A stretch of 64,000 bases of DNA from Monomorium pharaonis (Eukaryota; Arthropoda; Insecta; Hymenoptera; Formicidae). The stretch lies in assembly GCF_013373865.1 (NCBI RefSeq), contig NC_050471.1:26089407-26153406 (forward strand), read 5' to 3'. Positions 11,501 to 22,080 of this stretch are shown here, piece by piece. A program made the position numbers and the translations under genes. Each line of letters begins with the position of its first letter. Position 1 is the first letter of the stretch. The notes under the pieces are model-generated. The model was given only the letters and a program-made list of their open reading frames with translations. It ran no database searches and was not told where the DNA came from.

Positions 11501-12339
11501 AAATTTAGAGAGTACATAACAGAAATACATACAAAATCTCGTTACAAAAATTATTGCTTATCCGTAAAAAACAAACTGACTCCAGTATCCTTCTCATGCT
11601 ATTAATTACTGATGACATATCAATGATATGACAAGTCGCCATTAAGACAAAGTTATCAAAATCAGCTGCTGTAAGGGTCATTGTGCGTACATTTCTGTAA
11701 CTGTTACCATAAGAGATTCGGCAATGCGATTGGTCAAAATCTTACGATTGGATTATGGTTATGCAGAGAGTGAGGAGTATACATTAAATATTTCAAAACC
11801 AATCTGAAAATCCTGCTTTGAGATACTTGCAATTGCAGTAGACATGCTGTGTTAGTGGTGGATGACAAATTGACAACCTCAGTTATCTCAAGTTGCAGCC
11901 ACAAGTCATCTCTTTGCGAGTAACAAATTAATGTTGTCGTCAACTTGCTGTTATTAGACAAAATTCATCTGAGCGCAATCTGACGGACATAATGGTAGCT
12001 TATCTTGTTCCAAGTTTGTCGAAATTCGTTGCTGTATCGGTTGTTGACAACATGACAGCAAATTCACATCTGAGTCAGGGCGCTACAAACGTGTAAAATG
12101 ATTTTGTATTATTAATAATGTACACAATTTTGCTTAAACTGTGTAATTTGCAAAAGAAAATTATGCAAATTTTATTCTTGTTTTTGAAAAATTTCATTAT
12201 TAACAGATTTTACCTGCCATGAATATATGAAGATAATTTTGGATTGTTTTCGGAAGAGGTGTCACTTTAGGAGATCTATGTCGGTATCGACGATTTTCCT
12301 TTACTTAATGCTTTTTTCTTGCCGTAACGCTCTCAATGT
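11501..12339. other. Unassigned complex sequence
   Basis: Mostly 55-62 percent AT by eye and less repetitive than its flanks. Contains two partial words AAATTCATCTGAG (near 11960) and AAATTCACATCTGAG (near 12059). No gene or element boundary found. Confidence 0.35.
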
Positions 12340-12379
12340 TATTTTAGAAAGTTTTCTTTAAAGAAAACTTTCTAAAATA
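12340..12379. repeat. 40-bp perfect palindrome
   Basis: Bases 12340-12359 (TATTTTAGAAAGTTTTCTTT) are the exact reverse complement of 12360-12379, with no spacer; the centre is TTTAAA. A spacerless 20-bp arm could extrude as a cruciform or fold as an RNA hairpin with a minimal loop. It could also be an inversion scar or fill-in product. Confidence 0.95.
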
Positions 12380-12449
12380 CTGTTAAAAATTTGAAATTAT
12401 TCCGGAACGCCTCTATATTATCCACAAACTTATTCTTAAAATTTTATCA

Positions 12450-14300
12450 AGTTCTCACATTATGCGAAAAGACAGCGGAACTAGGTTCTCGTGCTCACCA
12501 CGCTTTAACCGAGTACAGATTGCTTACATATCTAAAATTACGTGGCGATCGCGTTTTGGACGACACGCTCCGTATGACCTATACCTGGCCTGGAGGTATT
12601 TTAATCGGAGACGACGCGAATTCGCGGCTCGTCGCGATCGCGTGCGCATAAATTGTGCCTCCCATATCCCGTCCCGCGATATTCATAGAATCGCGTCGCG
12701 CAGCCTCTCCGTCTATGTAAATGGGGCACACGGGGCTATCTTGGCGCGCGACGGAACGTATCTGTAAATTATAACCGTTAAGTAATAAATCGCGCGGCGG
12801 CGAAATACGGCGACGACGAACCTTCGTCATTTTGTCGACGAAGGAACTGCACCGTCGTCGTGGCGAGAGGAGCAAGGAGAAAAGGGGGGGAAAAAAAAGG
12901 GAGGAGAAACCGCCGCGAGAAGCGCTCGAAAAAAAAAGGTAGACACTCTTATAGGAGGATTTTATCTCGTCTCCCGGGGGGATATTACGATTTCGTGGCG
13001 AGACATCTTGACGAGACCCCGCAGATTTTCTCCACGGTGTTACGGTTTATACGTGCCACGCCACGACACGTCACGAAAATATTCCCCGCGCATCGCGCGC
13101 CGTCATCCCGCGTGTCGAGGTGGCGTGCGATCTCCCGGCGGGAGATCATCCCTTGATGGAGGAGCAGATTTTCCTTCGCCTCCCTTCGGGGAAGGAGCCC
13201 CGGCACGAAAGACACTCCGTCAAAGACACCCCGGTACGACACGGGGCGAACTTGCTTGACTTGTCAACCGTTCTCCCAGATCTACGAACCGTGAGCCCGA
13301 TAGTCTCGCGAGGGTCCTTAGACCTCCCTTCTTTCTTCGCGGTTTTCCTGGAGTCTTGGAAGGAGCGAAAAGTCCGGATCGACCCTCTCCCTCCCGCTGT
13401 CTTTCGTCCTCGGGAACGCGGCCCTCCCACAGCGAGCAAAGTCGCACAAAGGTGGCCGGGGTGAATGGGCCCGCCGCCGCCGCCTAACTTTGAGAAAACT
13501 TCGCTGTCGATAACGCGGACGGATGGAGTGAAAAGTGCTCTTCCGATGCTCCTTTGATGATCAATGAGTGGAGGCTACGCCTCCCACGGCGACGGTATCG
13601 ATAGCGTTCCACGCCAAGGTGTGGGAGGTTGCCAGGCTCGCGAAGGTGAAAACGCGAAGTTCTGATTGAAAAGTTCGGGCTCGGTGGAAAAAGTGTTGTA
13701 CTGCAACTGGGGCATTATCGGTATATAAGCAGAAGGGAATTTTTATAGATATTAGAATTCCATAGACGGAATTCCATTTTTGAAATCGTATGCATCTACC
13801 CTCGCCCCCGCCTCGTCGTCGCGAGAAAACGTTCGAGTAATCGGGTCACGCGCGTACATACACGCAGCATGCGGTAACGAAATGCAGCCGCGTATCAAAA
13901 TGATACGTAAATTTGTAACGTGGAATTCTATTCTGCGAAATCTCGGAGTCTCATGAACTGCACAGATCGTCCGCCGAGCGAGCTTAATAATATAACTTCA
14001 TCACGATGTTAATATATTATCCGGGTGTATTACGACAACATATATTAACACTTTTATCAGAACTCACCTCTCTGTTGAAATTATATTAACTCGGTTAAGT
14101 GATTTCGTATAAAGTCGGATATGACACGCGAATAAAACGATGCACAAATGGTATACACGCGAGCCGAGTGTGTACGAATGAAAGTTAATATTCATAACAA
14201 CCTGTTAAGAGTTACTCGACATTTATCGATCTACGTCGTTTCACCTTGTTAGCAAGTTGTGCCCCCATCGGGTGTTTCCATAGCGCCATAGGTTTATCTA
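12450..14300. other. Long CpG-rich block, no supported gene
   Basis: CpG-dense sequence with numerous overlapping open frames on both strands. They are explained by stop-poor GC-rich DNA: the predicted proteins are Arg/Pro/Ser-rich and no frame stands out. A TATA-like word (CGGTATATAAGCAG, 13719-13732) follows GC-rich sequence, but no initiator or open frame clearly follows it. This is the best candidate in the first 15 kb for a CpG-rich promoter or enhancer region, at low confidence. Confidence 0.35.
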
Positions 14301-15446
14301 TATATTTTCAAGCGAGCGTGGCCGGCTTGAATGCTTCCTCGCGGACCAATTAATAGCGCTTAAGTGAGAGGACGCGAGCGTTGAGGCCGCGCCAGCGAAA
14401 AGTTTGCAGACAGGCGAATATTTCCTCATGCGAGCACCAGGCTCGTCGAAATGCTCACTCTCCTTCTCTTTTTTTGCTCTCTTTCTCTTTCTCTCTTTGA
14501 GAGTCTGAGAGAGAGTTTTTAATGCTTCCGACGTGCCAGATTTTCTGTCCCTTTTTTTGTACGCCGTGAGAGAAAAAGTCTGGTAATTTAGCTCGTGGTT
14601 ATTCGGCAAATTTAAAGATTAGGCAGCTTCCGAGTCGGGCGTATAATAAATCAGACCTCGTCGAGGTTTATTTGCACAGACGCGCATACGTTGTATGTAC
14701 ATTCATATAATTTCAGTGTTGTTAAGTATTATTCATATAATTTTTTATAATTAATATAATATTTGGCGAAGAGAAGACCGTTGACATAAATATTTATTTG
14801 ATCAATTAATACTTTGATTATCATATCACTCTGACTATTTTATTTGTTCAATTTTAAATAATTTTATTAAATATTTAAAACATTAAGTAAACAAATATTA
14901 TACAAATATTATATTAAGAGAGACAGTCACAAAAGAAATTAAAATCGATAAAAGGCAATAACTCGATAATATTTTTTTGAAGTTTTATATAAATTTCCTA
15001 ATTCTTTAAACGTTATTTTCAATCTTGAAAAGCAGCTCTTAAGTTGAATCAGAATAGAAATATTTATTTAATAATACTGATGATAATGAACATTTCTAAT
15101 TATATTGATGTTGATGAATATGTGACAATAATACGCTAGATTTATTAGAAACAAAAATATCTATTTTTTAATTTCTTGTTTATATTTGTTTCAATCTTGA
15201 GGTCTTTTATTTCGATTTATAATAGTTTTATTTATTTATTTATTCCATTTAAAATTATATTATTGAATACATAATATATTAATATACAATATACATTGTT
15301 AAATATATAATGATATAATAATTACATTACTAAATATACAATAATGTAAATAATATATAATATATGTTTTCATATTTATGACTTGTTTGTTGAAATTTGT
15401 ATATTTTATCAACCATATTGAACACTTTCTGATTTTGGACTTTATA
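14301..15446. other. Unassigned; GC-mixed then AT-rich
   Basis: 14300-14650 has CT-rich tracts with a short domain-less minus-strand frame. 14700-15440 is strongly AT-rich, with repeated TAATATA-type words and no gene. Confidence 0.5.
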
Positions 15447-15692
15447 CACTGATAGAAAAATATGTGATTATACTTACAATTATAATTACATGGTAAAATA
15501 TCATTTTTATACTAACTATTACATATATTTATATGAGGCTCACTATGAAAAAATTGTATTATAAATTATACAGTTTTAAAATATAGCATGGTTATCTACT
15601 AATATTATAGTAATAATTACTATAAAAATTATATTTCTGGCTATAATTATTTTACAACGTAATTACAGTTACAACACATTTTTGTGTCATTG
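15447..15692. mobile_element. CACTGAT-type MITE with TA target duplication
   Basis: Begins TA|CACTGATAGAAAAATATGTG and ends CACATTTTTGTGTCATTG|TA. The right part (AATATTATAGTAATAATTAC ... ATATTTCTGGCTATAATTAT ... TTACAACGTAATTACAG) matches the elements at 21275-21552 and 51716-52109 closely. Left and right ends are mutually inverted. About 246 bp, no coding capacity. TA-target non-autonomous element inferred from the ends and the multi-copy alignment. Confidence 0.75.
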
Positions 15693-15699
15693 TAGAGTT

Positions 15700-16860
15700 C
15701 AACGCTGAAATCAATTCGACGGTGAAAATGTCAGAACACGCGAAAAGTGTGATGAATAGAGCACGACAAATGTATCGGCATGTAGGAAGGTACGACGAGT
15801 TTTTTTTTCTCTATCCGCCCTTAAAGCGAAGGATTCTATCTTTTCTTTTCTCGACTAACGACGTGCCATCGTCCAACGTCGTGATTCGATCCCTTCGCTT
15901 TATCTGAACTGTAACCAGCCTCGCGTGGACGCCTGCGTTATTCTCACTATCGTCGTTTTGTTTTACGATTGTCTTTTCACGTATAAAAGGAACGCTACCG
16001 ATTATATGTTGGAATGGGGAGAGAATTACTGGTAGGTTGGGCATAGAACGAAAAAGCCTTTTACGGCGCGTCGGCGGCGGCGCGGTTCGCAAAAAAAAGA
16101 GAAAAAAAAAAGAAGAATGGTCAGGTCCTCGGAGTAAAAGAGGGTGAGTACGGGAAAACCTCAGCGTGTCGGATAGTACAGGTATAATGACGGAAAATGT
16201 ACTTTCGCAGCAGGGGGGTTGGGGCGCGACTCGCAAAAGAAGAGAAATATGGACAGAGGGCGGGGGGGGGGGAGGTGACGAAGGGCAAGTAAAAAGAAGA
16301 ACGAGACGATCTCGAGGTAGGGCCGACTACTCGGTGGGGGGTGAAATACTAATTACAACGCGCTCCGCACAATGGCGTTAAATTAAATCTTCCCGACGCA
16401 TTGTTTCGATCTCTCAATAGCATAAAGTCGGGGAATGAAGTTTGTCGAAGAGAGTCTCTCTCTCTCTCTCTCCCGCCCACTCCCACCAACCCTCGTCCTC
16501 GCATAGTTCGCATCTATCATTTCCTTTCTTCCCTCTACCCGCTCCCCCTCATCTCGCCGTCTTCCCTTTCTTAACTATTGCACGTACTTCGCGAAATTGC
16601 CGAGCGCGTTTCAATTCGCGCTTCATCCCCGGGCATAATTGAATTCTCCGCGCGATTCTTCGCTTTTTGCGCGGGAACGGGGGAGGGGGATTGGGGCAGG
16701 GGAGGGGGGGGGGAAACTGTTCTCGCTGTCAGGAGGTAACGTGCCACGTTTCCGGTCGGGGGACGGACCGGAACGGAACGGACCGCGATTCCGACGTCGC
16801 GCGGCGGAATTCACCGTGATGCGGCGAGAATACGAGAGAGATTACTGATAAAAATTGCTA
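15700..16860. other. CpG-rich block with G-runs and CT tract
   Basis: GC-rich with G-runs at 16262-16271 and 16704-16712 and a CT tract at 16453-16472. The open frames encode Arg/Gly or Ser/Pro-rich low-complexity products, so no gene is called. Confidence 0.4.
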
Positions 16861-17169
16861 TTACGCGTTTTCTTTTATTCTCCTTTCGGAGTCCTCGAAG
16901 TAGAGAAGCGACATTGACGGTCGCTGTATTGACTACACGTACATTTTTTGCCATAAAAATAAGAAAAGTTCTTTCCTTAACATTGGTATAGTTTCATAAT
17001 CATAATAATTGTTTAAGATATCGGAAAAACTTTTTTCGCGATTCGATTTTATAATATTCTTTAAGAATACAAAGTTCTTTTTTCAAGTATATAATAAATT
17101 TTTATAAAATCTTATCGAAAAGGTCGTCGCGTGTCGGAAATTGTAAGCGTTATAAGTATTTACTGAATA
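16861..17169. other. AT-rich unassigned sequence
   Basis: Nothing recognised; A+T-rich with short T and A runs. Confidence 0.5.
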
Positions 17170-17245
17170 AATTTCAAAGCGAGTTAAAAAAAAATTTTTT
17201 AATGACTTGCTTCCGATTAAAAATCCATTTGAGAGAGAGAGATTG
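17170..17245 (+). repeat. Diverged direct repeat, copy 1
   Basis: AATTTCAAAGCGAGTT, then an A/T run, TTTTTAATGACT, then CATTTGAGAGAGAG. The same order of words recurs at 17729-17797, about 558 bases downstream. It looks like an old tandem duplication of about 560 bp whose other parts have decayed. Confidence 0.5.
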
Positions 17246-17728
17246 TGCTGAAAATAAAACCCGATCTGAATAAACGTCGATTTTGATTCCGTTTCTCCGG
17301 CAGAATGTTCTTACGCAAAAAGACCGCCACGGGGCGCGGTTACTTCCCTTGTGCAGAGTGTCTGTTGCTTCAGCGAACTTTCAATATGGATTTTACGCCG
17401 GAGCCTTTTAGAAGTCATTATTATCCGAGTTCTTGGTAATCAAACCTTCAATGTAACTTTTCTATATTTAAATACCTCGGTAATCACTTGAACGTAAGTT
17501 CCATTAACATCGAGCAATCGGGGAAAGCACCTTCTACGCTCGAAGCTTTATCGGAAAATTATTCTTTCTGTTTGGAAACGGAGGAAAAAGCGATTCGCAT
17601 CGCACGGGGAAACGCGTCGGTTTAACGAACAGGTCGTGCCGAAAATCTGTAATAAATTGTTTCCTTTTTTTTTTTTGCGCTCTCATTTAACAGAAATGTA
17701 TCCCCGATATGTGTATCCGTTAAAAAAA

Positions 17729-17797
17729 AATTCCAGAGCGAGATTTTAAAATTTTTAATGACTCTTGTTCGCTGAAAACCCATCCAGGGAGAGTTTC
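17729..17797 (+). repeat. Diverged direct repeat, copy 2
   Basis: AATTCCAGAGCGAGATTTT, TTTTTAATGACT and CATCCAGGGAGAG parallel copy 1 at 17170-17245. Confidence 0.5.
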
Positions 17798-18510
17798 CAA
17801 TTTAAATATGCCCGTAATCGAGTCTTCTCACTCTTTCCGCTGAAAACAAAAGGCGAACTTCAAATATATCGAGTAACATTCGATTTCCCGCGCGATTAAG
17901 TGTCTCCGCAATTAAATATAAAACGCTAATTAAAAAGGCGCTCGCTTCTGAAAAGAAAGGGAAATTCTTTTAACGCACAAAAGATACCGGCAGGTTTAAA
18001 GGGAATTAATTTCGCATACAGTGCTGGTTATCAAAGAGTTAAGAAATTACCCTCACGTTCAACGAGCTGCAGATTGAGGGTCTCAGGGCGCGAGATGAGA
18101 AAGAGAGAGAGAGAGAGAGATTTCCTTATCTTAATTCAAAATATCTTGCGAGCCAAGCTGGAACTTTCCCGTCTGGAAGTCAAAGACTTCCGGGATCCAC
18201 GGGGAAGGGGGGGAGGGGGGCGACCGGTAGATCGCCAAGTCGTGATCTCGCGAACAAGGAGGAGTGACGTTTCTCATCTCCTCGTTGCTCGGGAGAAAGC
18301 CGCGATCCCGCGATTGATCGGGATTCATGTTTACGCCGCTGGCCGATCTCGCCGCACGCGGATCGAAATCGGAACGTCCGTCTAGATTATATTATCGGAG
18401 AAATTGGAAAGACCGCTTGTGCATCTTCGCCAAGTGCGTTCTCCTTATCGTTAAGCGCGCGTGTTCTGTGATTCTGTGCGCGGGCGACCGCTGAATATGA
18501 CGACGAGAGA
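17798..18510. other. Unassigned, GC-richer toward the right
   Basis: No gene recognised. A (GA)n tract lies at 18101-18120 and a short G-rich segment at 18200-18220. The 103-residue frame at 18074-18385 begins inside the GA tract and has no domain. Confidence 0.4.
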
Positions 18511-18516
18511 ACAGTG

Positions 18517-18809
18517 CACTGAGAGAAAAGTGTCTAGTATTTTGCAACTAAAAAGTTTACTATAATTAATTAATATAATAATTTCTACCATACATATTCT
18601 ACCATACAAATATTCTACCATACATAAATCACAATTATGGCACGTTTAACCATACATATGGTTATGTGAACGAATGCTATAGCTATTGTAACAATAATAT
18701 AGTGTTAAGTTAACTATAATTTATATTGTTAATTTAACTATAAAAAATATTGTTACGGTCAAAAATAACTGTAAATTATGGTAAATGCAACTATTTTTTT
18801 CTCTCAGTG
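18517..18809. mobile_element. CACTGAG-type MITE
   Basis: Starts CACTGAGAGAAAAG and ends TTTTTTTCTCTCAGTG, giving an exact inverted terminus of about 11 bp (CACTGAGAGAA). The interior contains three direct repeats of TCTACCATACA (18587-18630) and repeated TATAATT words. The right part (TAACTATAATTTATATTG, AACTGTAAATTATGGT, GCAACTATT) is shared with the element ending at 57521. 293 bp, non-coding. Confidence 0.75.
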
Positions 18810-20069
18810 TGGAGATAAAGTATAATAAATATACAATTAAATGGCAAATTGAGGAAACAATAGAGATAATTGCGATAAGAGACTCTCCAAGTTTCTATAA
18901 AAAGTAATTTACTGCAATTTGAATTTAATCGTTTGAATTTTGTGTAAATTGTTGGTAGAACGAGATTGAAACGAGTGAGGTAGACGGACTTGTAAACGGA
19001 AAAGATAATATAGAGATAATCGTAATGAAAGGATCGCCGTACAGAGAAAAAATTAATTTCAAATTTTTTGTGAAAATGCAGTCGAGAACGAAACTTTTTC
19101 CCAACTAATACCCGCGGATTCGAAAAGAGAGTTCCTTGAAACTCAAGGCTCGCGCGATCTGCATCCTTGCCAGGACCCCCCGTCCTTCCGTCCTGGCGCA
19201 TTTCCGGCAGGCTGAAGAAATGCGATCTGGAATTTGCATTTGCGGGTCGTGGCTCGCCAGGCGTAGCGGGGGAGGGGGAGGGGGAGAAAAAAGAAGAGGA
19301 AGAGGCAGAAAGGAGTATCCTTCTCGCCACCGGATAAGCGCTTGATAAACAGCCGCAGCAGGACTTCCGTGGTATCCTTCTCCTCCCTTTTCTCCTCTCG
19401 TCTCCACGTTCTCGCTCTCGTTTGCCTCTGGAAAGAGGACGAATTCGTCCGCGTCGAGTCAGCGAATGTTTTTCAGCGACATCGACTGATTGAAATCTCG
19501 AATGGATTTTTTTTTGAAGGAACGGGTTGCTTCGAAAAAAGATACGTAACGCGCGCAGCTTCTCGAACTCATTAATTTCCTCAAAGTGAGAAAAACAGCA
19601 GAAACTATTGTTTATAATACAATTGATCCTTCGTCCCTGTCGTCTATAACCCCCCCCCCCTTGTATGTGCATATTATACAGAAGTTAAAAATAATTATAT
19701 TATGATTATTTTTATATCACAATTTTAGAATAAGACTAAAGCTATAATTACAAATAAAATGAACGAAATATTGATCACCTTATTGTCACATATAATATCA
19801 TCTCAATAAATTATTATACATTTTTTTACTCTAGGAGAAAAACATTTTTGCAAATTTGGAAGGCAAATACGGAATGATTTATTACTCCAAACGAAATTTA
19901 AATTGCGTCCGTTTTCGCACATTTTTCATGTTTCTTTTGTTTTAAGTGCATTTTTCAATACTATTCTGACACAAGAAACACCATGATTATATACATCATC
20001 ATTTTATTTTATATAAAAATGAAGAAAATGCACTATTCAATTATTAATTTACTGCTGATAGAAAGGATT
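18810..20069. other. Unassigned; contains the longest open frame, judged spurious
   Basis: A 293-codon minus-strand frame (18791-19672) crosses this area. Its product is Arg/Ser-rich in the middle, hydrophobic and low-complexity at the end, and its 3' end runs into the MITE at 18517-18809, so I do not call it. A C-run lies at 19651-19660. 19680-20040 is AT-rich. Confidence 0.45.
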
Positions 20070-20112
20070 GAGAAGGGTGAAATTTCACCCCGCTTTTGCC
20101 TTCTAGGATTAA
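20070..20112 (-). mobile_element. Possible piggyBac-like element end (single end)
   Basis: On the minus strand a TTAA (20109-20112) is followed by TCCTAGAAGGCAAAAGCGG and then by the perfect 16-bp palindrome GGGTGAAATTTCACCC (20075-20090). TTAA followed by a CCCTAGAA-like start is characteristic of piggyBac-superfamily termini. The partner end was not found, so this may be a solo end or chance. Confidence 0.3.
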
Positions 20113-21084
20113 AAAACTGCATTGTTAAAAAGAGAAAATAAATAGTATGTTCATTATTTATTAACCTAATAAACTTTTAACAGTTTATGTAGCGACTAAT
20201 GTTTAAATTTTCTTTAATTGCGCATGCATGCAATTAGCGTATACGACATTAACTTTAATATTATTCTGTAAAGTTATACGTAAATATTGTCACGAAATAT
20301 TGTACTCCTATTTAACAAAATTTTCAAGCTATATGATAATTAAATTCAAGTCGAGTGATTTTCCGACAACGTCGGAAATGAAAGATTAAAGACGAGTCTT
20401 ATCAATCATACATCTGGATCTTAATGCTCATATACTTCTCGTGTGATTTTTAATTGTTTGCGAAGTTTTTTTTTTTTTTGAGTGACACGATCCTTAGGGA
20501 ATTTCACTGCGATAAATTATGTAATCAATGCGAGCCCGCGGCGAGAGGCGGCGCGAGTCGATCGGCGACGGGAAAGTTTCGGCGTAACTTCCCGTAGAGA
20601 TTAAGCAGGACGAAGTTGGATTCATTATCCCGCGTTAGAGGATCCTGCCTGTTTGAGAGAGGTAGAGAAAGAGAGAGATGACTCAGCGCCGTAAACGATT
20701 TACGATTCGCACCTATGCGTACGGGATGACTCGCTTCGTTACGCGAGCGAGCGCGAACAGGTTTTCGTGAGAGACGCGAGAGGCGACGTTGTTAAAAAGT
20801 TGCGCACCCAGTGGTTACTGTTATTTAAAGCCGGCCACCACCGGCGCCGTATTTACGGCCGCGTACTCTTCTTCCGTCGCCACGGTGATTTATCGCTGCC
20901 CTAATCGTGATTAAGCGTATTACTTGATTAAGCTCTTGTCTCGTCCCCGTTTCATTACGTTTATTTATTAATTGCCGTAACTCGAGGGCGCTTTCGTACG
21001 GTGCGACGCTTCTCTCTCTTTCCCTCCCTCCTCCCACTCTCTCTCTCTCTCTCTCTTTCTCGCAACGACGCGGGCGAAACTGTA
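20113..21084. other. Unassigned; AT-rich then CpG-rich
   Basis: 20113-20500 is AT-rich and 20520-21080 CpG-rich, with a CT tract at 21037-21060. Short frames without domains. Confidence 0.45.
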
Positions 21085-21200
21085 CACGGAGAAAATTTGA
21101 TAGTAAAAATTACTATATACGATAATAGTCACGGATTATAAGAAGAAATTTCAGAGAATTATATCGTAAGTAGTGTAAATATTATATGGTAACTTGGAAA
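21085..21200 (+). mobile_element. Possible left end of a CACGGAG-type element
   Basis: TA|CACGGAGAAAATTTGATAGTA resembles the terminus of the CACGGAG group, but the following bases differ from the 2661 and 51448 copies and no matching right end was located. The end at 21200 is arbitrary. Confidence 0.3.
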
Positions 21201-21274
21201 ACATAATTTGAAAATTTTCATAGTTCCTTCTTTCATTTGCGAAAAAAATTTTCTTCGCGTACAATTGAAGCCCA

Positions 21275-21552
21275 CATTGATAGAAATATGTGTGATATTT
21301 GCGACTATAATTGCATAAAATAATTGTAGTCAGGAATATTATTTTCATAGTAATTATTGTAATAATATTAGTAATAATAACCATATATTTACATGTCCTA
21401 TAAATTAAACTTATATAAGCTTTAAAATATAATGTATGATTATTATTACTAATATTATTATAGTAATAATTATTATTAAAATGATATTTTTGATTATAAT
21501 TATTTTACTGCAATTATAATCACAAATACAATACATTTTTTTATTACTGCGT
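21275..21552. mobile_element. CACTGAT-type MITE, second copy
   Basis: Begins CATTGATAGAAATATGTG, then TGATATTTGCGACTATAATT. The right half carries the near-inverted TTGATTATAATTATTTTACT and ATAATCACAAATACAATACA. The two halves fold back over most of the length. Same family as 15447-15692. The terminal C(A/T)(C/T)TGA on the left is intact and the right terminus is degraded. Non-coding. Confidence 0.65.
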
Positions 21553-22049
21553 GTCATTTGCTAATTTATAAATTGAAAAAAAAAACGCGATCGTGTTTCA
21601 AAATGTCGCGGCGCCTGCGCCGTCGTAACGAAAAGATGAAACAGATTCCGTGAAATGTGGAATTTTATTGTTAGAATGGAATTCTAACTTTTCTTCGCGC
21701 GTTTATGTTTATAGTACAATCCCGGTAGTAATAAGCGGCGAGTTGTAAAACTCCTTTTGACTCTTTTTATATGTTTCGACTCGCGATTTTTATTTATTAT
21801 TACATTCCTTTTTTAAAAGAATTTTATAAGACGACGTAGTTATATAATATTAAAAAGAAAAAAAAATACTTCTAATTAATAAAGAGAAAAATGTGCAAGA
21901 ATGAAACAACGGCATTAAAGTAGCATGAAGAAGCATCCACTGAGATTTCTTTACAAAGCGCAAATTCCTCCGGGACATTTTTCCTTTTATTATATCTATT
22001 CAATTAATTATCGTCAATCAGAGACAGATAATGTAACAAAGAGAACGAG

Positions 22050-22080
<31 letters not shown>

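Noticed and set aside
13719..13732. TATATAAG as a core promoter
   Set aside because: No initiator at the right distance and no convincing downstream transcript or frame. Mentioned only within the surrounding block.
18791..19672. 293-codon minus-strand open frame, the longest in the window
   Set aside because: Low-complexity Arg/Ser/Pro middle, hydrophobic tail and no domain; its 3' end lies inside a MITE. It is explained by purine/pyrimidine bias and a stop-poor composition.
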